Of a stretch of DNA of 64,000 nt, positions 56,611-64,000 are shown piece by piece (the stretch's first letter is position 1; every line of letters starts with the position of its first letter). The position numbers and the translations under genes are program-made. The notes beneath the pieces were generated by a model. That model made no database searches. It was not told the DNA's origin and was given only the letters and a program-made list of their open reading frames with translations. Source of the DNA: Cerrena zonata (Eukaryota; Basidiomycota; Agaricomycetes; Polyporales; Cerrenaceae); the NCBI GenBank assembly GCA_038087015.1, contig JASBNA010000012.1, forward strand, positions 967,910 through 1,031,909, read 5' to 3'.

Positions 56611-58429
56611 GTTCATATGCAAGTTTATTAATACTTTGAGTGTAATCTATAAACAAATATGATTGAGTTAAAATAATGATTACACTTCAAACTGTTGATG
56701 TACATACCAGGGTGGTGACTCAAATGACCTTATGACTGTGCATGAGGTTCAGCTGAAGGGCTTTATTATCTGAATCTTCTAATTCTGATATGATCCTTGC
56801 CATTCTGAGGACATTGTATTTCAGCATGCAAAATACATATAACTTGACACACAGAGCAGTGAGCTTACTCAAGCAAGTGTTTGTTATAAGAATCTGTTGT
56901 TCTTTCTCAATAGACACCAAGGTTTCTTGACTGCAACAATGTGTCTTGAATCAGTAATGGAGAAATATAGCCTATTCGAAGAGCTGACCAGCTTGAAAGC
57001 TCAAATATAATAACAGAGTGTCTGTTATTAAAGCAATGAGGATCTATCTAGTCAAACATCCTCAGTTTTAAAGATTGGTTAAAAGTGATGAAATCATACA
57101 AGGGCAGTTTCCATTATATCCAAAGAGTCAAGGTTGTGACTTGAGCATCTTGCTAGATAGCAAGAAATCTATGAAGGCTGTGATACACTTAACCATAGTA
57201 TCAGGAATATAGCCTATGATTGCTGGAATGAAGGTCTGTGACATAGTCATTGTAAGTATTGTGCTATTTGCAGCTATTGGAAACAAACTTTTATAAGGAC
57301 TTTCCAATGATCGTTCAATAGATCTCAATGAAAAACAAACAAAACAAACAAACTATATAAAACTAATCTCAGAGAGACTATCTCACTTCTACGCTTCCTG
57401 GACCAGATGCAAGGTCAGAGGTTGAGTGCAGCGTTCGTTTGTAGTGATGTATGACTTAAGGTTCTCCTCACACACTTAGGCTTATCCATTTAGTAAATGT
57501 AAGATTTAGTTAAGAGTTGAAAGTAAAGTTAAAGATATATTGAGTTTTTAGAGTGTAAGTGAGTGCTACAAATATCAGACCTGCAGACTTAGTGATAGTA
57601 GACAGTAACACTTAAACAGTAACAGTAACAACAGTACTTCAGTAAAAGGACATTTTCCTCTGATGACAGATTCCCTCCTTTGCTGTAATGTGGAAGGGAT
57701 CTATTTATATAAAGTTTGATGGAGAATTTCAAAATAAAGAAAAGCATTGTTCTGTTCAAACAATAAGAAATGAAGCTACAATAATAGAAGAAAATGCATT
57801 GTAGGTCTTACATTGTCTGTATTAAACAGGAAATAGAACAATGGAGTTTGATCTCTTTCTCTGTCTTCTCCAACTTATTTGTTCTCTGCATTTAGGGAAC
57901 AAAGAGAATCACATATTTTTAAACTAATTTTAGGTTAGATGATAACATAATGACTACTCAGTGAACATAACAGTATAAGTCAAAAATAAGGAAAGCAAAA
58001 CAAATGAGAGCAAAAGCAGTTCGAAAGAAACAAATTTTAAGTGAAGTAAAAAAAGAGTTCAAGTGGGATCAGTGAAACACTACTAAAGGAGCAACATAAA
58101 TAGCAATGGAGACAACTTAACAACATTGTAACAAGAAAGGAAAAATAAGGACAATTTAGATAACACCATTGATACCCTTAACCTCGTTACTGTTGATGGA
58201 CTCGACAGAAGTTTCCACCTTATTTTCCTTGTCTCTAAAGACATCCAATTCAATAGCAACTTGTTCGATGGTGACTGTTACCTCTGCCATCCCGGTGGGT
58301 GAAAATGGTTGAGTTGATTGAGAGCCGAGCTCAATCGAAAAGTTGAGAGGTCTGGCTCTCTACTGTCATAGACAGGGTCTTGCTGTAGAGGTATGTAGGG
58401 AGTGGGGGGGGTCTTCGAGACACCTCTGG
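56611..58429. other. AT-rich sequence, no recognised gene
   Basis: Open stretches on - (56,920-56,720; 57,328-57,128) lack known motifs. On -, a TATATAAATAG sequence near 57,705 could be a TATA box, but no transcript can be assigned. A run of GTAACA repeats lies near 57,610. Confidence 0.3.
58156..58290 (-). CDS. Small intact open frame, 44 codons, doubtful
   Basis: ATG at 58,290 in a reasonable context (GGGATGG), ending TAA at 58,156. The product begins MAEVTVTIEQVAIELDVF and is acidic. The frame is open for about 24 codons before the ATG as well. It is not recognised and may be the tail of an exon or chance. It is noted because intact frames with ATG are rare here. Confidence 0.2.
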   Translation of the reverse strand: MAEVTVTIEQVAIELDVFRDKENKVETSVESINSNEVKGINGVI

Positions 58430-59470
58430 TATTGTCATATTAAATTAGACCTAAAAGAAAGAGATCAGAAATTTTATTCAACACCATAATATGTAGATTA
58501 TTTCAAATCATTTCCAGTTCATTGCTTGAAATTCCAATCTTCAGAAAATCATTGGAGGCCAGGGAAGTTAGGAATAGCAGTGATGCTAAATATAATTTGA
58601 ACACTTGAGAATACTAGAGTTCAAAATAATATACAGATAATCAATATCATCCATAATATGTTTTGCATCTGCAGGCATATTTTAAGCTTCATGTAGTCTT
58701 CAATTCAAGCTACCAAGTGATCTTTGAATATTTCTTTGACAACTTGATAAAGAAGGTCTAGTATAATAAGCATATAGATGTCAGCATAAGGAAAGTATTT
58801 TGTAAAAGGCTAGAAGTGAACTATGATTTTCAGTATCAATTTGCAATAATATAATTAAAACCATACATACCTTAATACTAGTAACTATACCAAATGTAAA
58901 TCAGCTTATGTCCAAGTCAAATAATTCATGAAGCATCTTGTGAAATTCACAACATTGCAGTTTGCCAGAATACTAAAAGTGGTTAGAAAATGCCAGATAT
59001 TTGGGATACCAGCCTTAAATAATACCAGCTAGAAAGACCTGCTCTAAATAGTCTGCAATAAATAGCCTAATTTCAAATACAATACAACAATAGTGATGAT
59101 CAGGACATTGCAAGAGTTCTGGGTTTGTCATTCTGGGGAGGAAGAGAGCAAGGATTTCCATGAGTGATGTATGATATAGCTTTTTATAAAATAATTGAAG
59201 CTTATTATTATCTTCATACTGGCAGCAGGCTATATAGAATTGATTAGTATAGATATTTACAAGAATGCAATATATTAAAGACCTTTTGGAATAGCTAGAA
59301 AGGCAATCAGTACAGCAGCACATTGCATCAAATTCATGATATTTCCACATAATAGATAAACTAGATAAAACTCTGTATTATTTACTGTTGCTATGAATAT
59401 GGTAGTTTTATCAGAACCTAAAATTATAGGGCAAAGCATTAAGCCATGCAGCTCAGGATCCCTTGAAATT
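58430..59470 (-). pseudogene. Plavaka-type (CMC) transposase remnant
   Basis: Minus-strand remnant, read downwards. Blocks in order: CPIILGSDKTT (about 59,440-59,400), LYHTSLMEILALFLPRMTNPELLQCPDHHY...IADYLEQVFLAGII (59,200-59,015, open as part of 59,350-59,015), then after a stop GWYPKYLAF, FPYADIYMLIILDLLYQVVKEIFKDHLVA and IPNFPGLQ (about 58,560). These follow the Plavaka transposase pattern (LGSDKTTVS, MTxPEVxRCPDGHYRR, IADYPEQVLLAGIVQGWCPKC, PRADIHELLxPDLLHQLIKGxFKDHLV). Plavaka is a basidiomycete group of the CMC (CACTA-Mirage-Chapaev) superfamily of cut-and-paste DNA transposons. At least five stops disable it. Confidence 0.65.
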
Positions 59471-61560
59471 TTGTCCTAAGACTATGTTAGTAAGAAATCA
59501 CCAAAGAGATTTGAGAAAGTTCTCATGCTGACACCACAAGTGTTGTGCCTACTAGGTCATCAAAACAGTTTGCACAATGTGAAGAGGAGAAAGACTCGGA
59601 TGTTGATGACTTTGATGTTTCACAGATCAACATCTTCACAATCCAGCTTTTATCATTAACCAACACCAGCATATTATGTCATTATAGAATACATTCAGGA
59701 AATATCCTCATCTTGGTCAGTCAGCTGGATTAGAAAAATGTAAGATAGATAAACTCTCTACAGTTGTAGAGGTAAAGTGTAAGGTGAAGGAACAAGAAAA
59801 AGCCAAACACAACCAAGATCTAAAAATGAAGGCAGAAATAAAACTTCCCAGCCCTATTAAGATTGCTCAGCTTCTTGATACACTGGTCAACAAAAAGAAG
59901 GCTGAACAGATCTATCTCTGTGAAAGTGAAGATACTATGAAGACTTCTATCTAAACAAAGTCATATAACACTGTAAGTTTATTATATTGCTTACTTATAT
60001 TGAATGAGATCACCTACTAGCATATCCTTCAGACAAAGAAGCTATCTGTGAAAGAGGTTAGGACTAAGCAACCGAAGCATATATAGAGCTCAATTAGAGC
60101 TCAGAGTTGTGATAGAAATGAGTCCAATTGATGTTGTAGTGTAGTGCTTTGACAGTGTAAGTAGTATGCATATTCAAGATATAGAGTTATTTGACCTCAC
60201 AGCTATATGCCAATCTTTTGTTATATAGACAAACAGTACATCCAGTCTCTATTTCAGACATCAGTCATATAGGTGCTAGTATTCAAACTAAGGTGTGACA
60301 AGCTTAAGAGAAAATTGAGAACTGTTTGATGAAAATATCATTTAAGATAATATTAGGCTTCAGTTGAAGTGGTCTTGACCTGAGGTAGTTATATCTAGCT
60401 GCATCAATATTCTATAAGCTAATCTAATATGAGGACAGAATATCCAAGTACTAGAATATACAGTTCTCCACCAGCTGACAAAGTGAAGTTTCATTGTTAT
60501 AAGAAAGAAGATATTTCAAAAGATACTAGATCAAAGATGTCATTTGAGGACTTACCTAAGAGTGGATCAGGTCCTTTTTCAACTCCTGCATCATTCTAAC
60601 AATCCTCACTTACTGTGGTAGCAAATAAAATCCTTAAAATATGGATTATAGATATGATAATCTTTTCTTATGCCTGCTTTAAGAAGCTATTGGTTTTGCT
60701 TGCCCAGATCAGAAATATATTGTTAAGAAGTCAGATAATATTTACAAGCAAGCTTAATAGAAAGTTTACAATTGGTGCAAAAAGTTTAAGAACAATGCAA
60801 TCATATTGATCAGAGAATATATAAATGCCTACCAACTCAATAGTGATAAGATATATGAGCTTACAAAACATGTAATTGATACCCAGTCTGCCTACAATAG
60901 TGTTAATGAAGATGAAGAAATATGTTATATTTATCTCAAGCTTATTCAACTATATGCTTGCTAGTAGCTTTAGTATAGGTCACTATTTTCTAATCAAGAT
61001 ATATCTTAGAGGTCCTTGCTGGTCATTTGGTATCAACCAAAGGCTCAATGTGCACAGATATTGTTTATTCTTGAGGAGCATTGGCACTCACATTACTTGC
61101 AGTATATACAAGGCCCGTATTGAGCACTTACAAAAGCAATGCTCAGGTTCAAATTGCATTCCAATTATTTGAAACAGGGAAGTTTATTACAAAGTCAGCA
61201 TTTAACAATAAGAGTTTTGATAAAGATTTTGATATGTATATTGAAAATATTGATGGTCTCCTCCGGCCCTCTATAATCTATTATTTTAATATGATTATTG
61301 AGAAAGCAAGGTTGTCAACTTGAAGTCATGCAATACCTGTATCAAAATGAGCATCACAAAAATATACAGTTAGCTCTCAATGAGCACCTTAAATTTATAT
61401 ACTAAGATTCCCACCTCCTAAAATGCTCTCAATTACTTTGCTGATTACAACATTTCCTTCTCTGAAGTAGACTCAGATAATATTTTGGATAGTCTGTTCC
61501 CAGATTTTCTTGACATTGAGGGTCTCAATAAGGACAATATTTCTATTTCGTGATCTAATA
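59471..61560 (+). other. Decayed plus-strand coding blocks, product not recognised
   Basis: Open pieces on +: 59,545-59,733 (acidic, EEEKDSDVDDFDVSQIN), then KEQEKAKHNQDLKMKAEIKLPSPIKIAQLLDTLVNKKKAEQ in another frame (about 59,785-59,905), and 60,876-61,323 with RLNVHRYCLFLRSIGTHI and FQLFETGKFITKSAFNN. Introns with GTAAGT are plausible. I cannot assign a family; a second transposon is likely from context only. Confidence 0.3.
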
Positions 61561-62765
61561 TAATATCCTCTATCTAACTTTATATTTATATTTATTTTAT
61601 ATTGAAATTAAATTATATATATATTGTGGTCTTGTTTTTGGACAGGGAATATATAAAGATAATAGTTATACAAATATACTTTTCTATAGTCCTAGCTTCC
61701 AGTAGTACTCTATAAGATAACAAGATAGAGGTGCCTATATATAGAGACAATATTATTATGATATTTTTTTTTCTTAGCTTTCAATGTTTTTCTCAGTTTT
61801 TCCAAGCTAGACTTAGAGATTGTTATCCAAGATAAGCTCTATTGGCTTTGTAGAGTAATATTGTTATAGCTTAGCTTGGCTTGCAATCAGCTAGTAGAAA
61901 ACTAGCTTAAGGTAATTTTAACTAATTTAAAAGTTGAGCTACTATATTATGCTTAGATCAGATTGGCAAGAGACAATAATAGTCTATAAATTAATATACC
62001 AGCTGTTGCTACAAATATACTAAGATAGAGTAGTCTATATATTATATATTCTTTTCACAAATTTACTAATCTCTAGTGTTGGATATAAAAAATAGAATGA
62101 GATTGCTATACACCAGATTATGATTACTATGAAGTATCTATATTATGTACATATTACTATTTTTAAATTGAAATATTAAATCTAGAAAATTACTTCAAAT
62201 TGACATATTTCTTCAATTGCATAAGATATCAGAGTCTTAAGTAGCTGATTACAAAATAGCCTATTATTTTTCAAGTAAATATATAATTAAATTTCAGTCT
62301 TCAGAGGCTGAGTCATATATTGCTGGCTAAAGTTAAAATAAAAATCTTATAGGCTCTGGGTCACTCAAGCCAAAATCAAGCTGAACAAGCTTGAGCTAAA
62401 TTTAAGCAAGCTGATTATATTTCAGCTGGCTTTAAAATAGCTAGCTTGAGCATCTTGTAGCTTTAAGCCAAGCTGTGTACAATACTATTATAGGGTGATG
62501 TATCATAGAGACTTTTACTTTATATTATAGATTATAATTACAAATAATAAAGTATAGGACTATAATAGTATAATTAAATAAGAAGCCTGCATATATAAAG
62601 GCTTATTGAAAAATACAGAGTTCTCTATTTTGTGCAAGATACATAGCAATATATATTAAGAAGTAGGCTATTATCTTTAGAATTCTGTTTTCTTTCCAAG
62701 GTCACACTGTATATTTATTTCTATCTTATATCAAAATTAATTTATATTCATTCTAATATTATTTA
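61561..62765. other. AT-rich sequence with a GCTTGAG-type imperfect repeat
   Basis: No gene seen. Between 62,335 and 62,480 the sequence repeats variants of AAGCTTGAGC / GCTCAAGCTT (for example AAGCTGAACAAGCTTGAGCT). The same kind of motif occurs near 9,640-9,780 and 27,140-27,300. Confidence 0.35.
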
Positions 62766-63103
62766 TATTGAAGAGTGACTCAAACTAGGGAATAGATTGA
62801 CCTGGGGAACACACAAATGCTCTAGAACACAATGAGAGCAGTTAGAGAGCTCTGAAAGTAACTAGACATACTAGATAGAGAGAAAAACTTGGCTATAGCC
62901 AAGTTAAACACTGAAGGCTCAGCAATAAGTGAAGAGAAGTGAAATACAACACAAGTCCACCCTGCATAGGGTAGAGCACTAACTACTGAAGCTAGAGCAA
63001 AGAGGAAAAGTGCTACAGGAAGCTGAGTATTTACAAAGTCCATTTATGACATCAAAAGATAGAATAGGTAAGATGGAACATTACCAAAACACAAAGTTTA
63101 ACA
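62766..63103 (-). mobile_element. Old solo LTR, family A, one internal repeat unit
   Basis: 338 bp aligned end to end with the 387-bp LTRs, but with only one copy of the internal AGAACACAATGAGAGCAGTT unit, a 49-bp difference. Its left end is TATTG instead of TGTTA. The flanking pentamers ATTTA and ACTTA match at 4 of 5. Practically every CpG of the young LTRs is CA or TG here. Short open frames across it are not genes. Confidence 0.88.
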
Positions 63104-64000
63104 ACTTATGCAATAGTGTCAGAGTTAATATAGTTGTACTCTCATATATATAACTGATACTAATAAGCTTATACCCTATTTATATTATCAGACTTATTAA
63201 ATATCTAACTCTGTTTTTTTTGTTTATAGCTTCTGTCTGGGCTATCAACTAGTGCAGATGTTCTGAAAAGTGGTAAGGCTACTAAAGAAATTGTATCTTG
63301 CCAGCATTGGCCTATTTTCCAAGTTTGTTAGAACAAGTATAAGTACAAGCTGTAGCAGTAAGTAACTCATGATTATAGCAAGATAAATTATGACTTATGG
63401 AAATTTAGGCATATACTTTAAATGAGTCTACTATATAGATCATCACAGCCTCCAATACTATCAAGATGTGGTATAGTACAACTAAAATAAGTAGTATAAT
63501 TGTACTGATAGCTTTTATTATTCTTTTCTTGGTAGCTTTATGCCTATAGTATCATGAGCTTTTGGATCTGCCTGATAAGTAGGATATATATTTTGAAAAT
63601 TTCACAATATATTTTCAAGCTGTCTAGTAGTCTATATATTCCAGTATAGTAGTAATAACAATATTCAGTATTGCCAGCAGTCTCAGTCAATCTGATCTAG
63701 AAGTATCTCAATAGGCACTTATAGCTAAGTACCATCAACAGTGAGTATATATTGATATATTTCAACTCTCCTAGCTATCAAAATATAAGACTCCAGTCCA
63801 GAGTGGTGCCCACCTATCAACTATACTCTTTCTTTTATAATGCCAAATATCTACTAGTCAATTTTCTCTCATTACCTTTGACATATCCCTCTCAGTGTTG
63901 CTCATTAAGCCTTGCAACAACTTAAATCAAATTCTCCCTCAGAAACGGTTCCCCATCGCCATTCCAACCTTTGCCAGGGCTCGGGATGTTCGTGAGGATG
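63104..64000. other. Unassigned right edge with a fragment of the inverted-duplication repeat
   Basis: From 63,212 to 63,326 the sequence matches 28,368-28,482 and, inverted, 6,037-6,150 (GGCTATCAACTAGTGYAGAT and TGCCAGCATTGGCCTATTT). The remainder is AT-rich and unrecognised until about 63,930, where it becomes GC-richer (GCCAGGGCTCGGGATGTTCG). That could be the start of a different element or gene running off the window. Confidence 0.4.

Noticed and set aside
22338..63043. Recurrent open frames of 60-90 codons at 22,338-22,592, 34,385-34,624, 39,535-39,726 and 62,822-63,043
   Set aside because: All lie wholly or largely inside family-A LTRs and recur only because the LTR recurs.

Overview
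This window looks like a transposon graveyard from a filamentous fungus, most likely a mushroom-forming basidiomycete (Agaricomycetes). The evidence is the short GT-AG introns, the decayed copies of protein families that I know from memory to be highly multicopy in agaricomycetes (Plavaka and Tnp2-type CMC transposases, DUF6698-like and DUF6532-like proteins, a gag-like protein), and the nested LTR and inverted-repeat elements. I find no intact host gene, tRNA, rRNA or CRISPR. Outside one young retrotransposon, no recognisable gene reads through without stops or frameshifts. Family names come from remembered motif patterns, not from a search.

Layout, left to right. 0.4-5.1 kb: a broken Tnp2-type transposase (+), a broken multicopy transposon-linked gene (-) and a DUF6698-like remnant (+), interrupted by two miniature elements. 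6.0-12.0 kb and 24.9-28.5 kb: the arms of a large, diverged inverted duplication, each containing a ~0.8 kb palindrome; the left arm also holds a 2.4 kb stretch with no partner. 12-18 kb: AT-rich sequence, a small hairpin element and a ~2 kb element (family E) whose better preserved inverted copy is at 49.6-51.1 kb. 18.5-24.9 kb: a gag-like pseudogene, two inverted solo LTRs of family A around another multicopy pseudogene, and a DUF6532-like pseudogene split by a solo LTR of family B. 28.5-33 kb: decayed coding sequence. 33.2-48.9 kb: a family-B solo LTR with target duplication, then a 1.3 kb segment interrupted by a 5.4 kb Ty1/copia element. The same segment occurs uninterrupted and inverted at 47.6-48.9 kb. 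49-64 kb: more miniature elements, a repeat copy, a decayed Plavaka transposase, AT-rich unrecognised sequence and an old family-A LTR.

The copia element (34,558-39,960) is the only well-preserved unit. It has 387-bp LTRs differing at two sites, a GATCT target duplication, a primer site matching the anticodon arm of initiator tRNA-Met, a polypurine tract, and gag, protease, integrase, RT and RNase H in one frame. An amber codon splits that frame, and a catalytic RNase H aspartate is asparagine.

Two general signals stand out. First, wherever repeat copies can be aligned by eye, differences concentrate at CpG sites as TpG or CpA, pointing to methylation-driven or RIP-like decay. Second, two miniature families (C, ~370 bp, five copies; D, ~490 bp, three copies) share CACTGGG-type ends and 3-bp target duplications. 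That fits mobilisation by the CMC-type transposases whose remnants lie in the same window.
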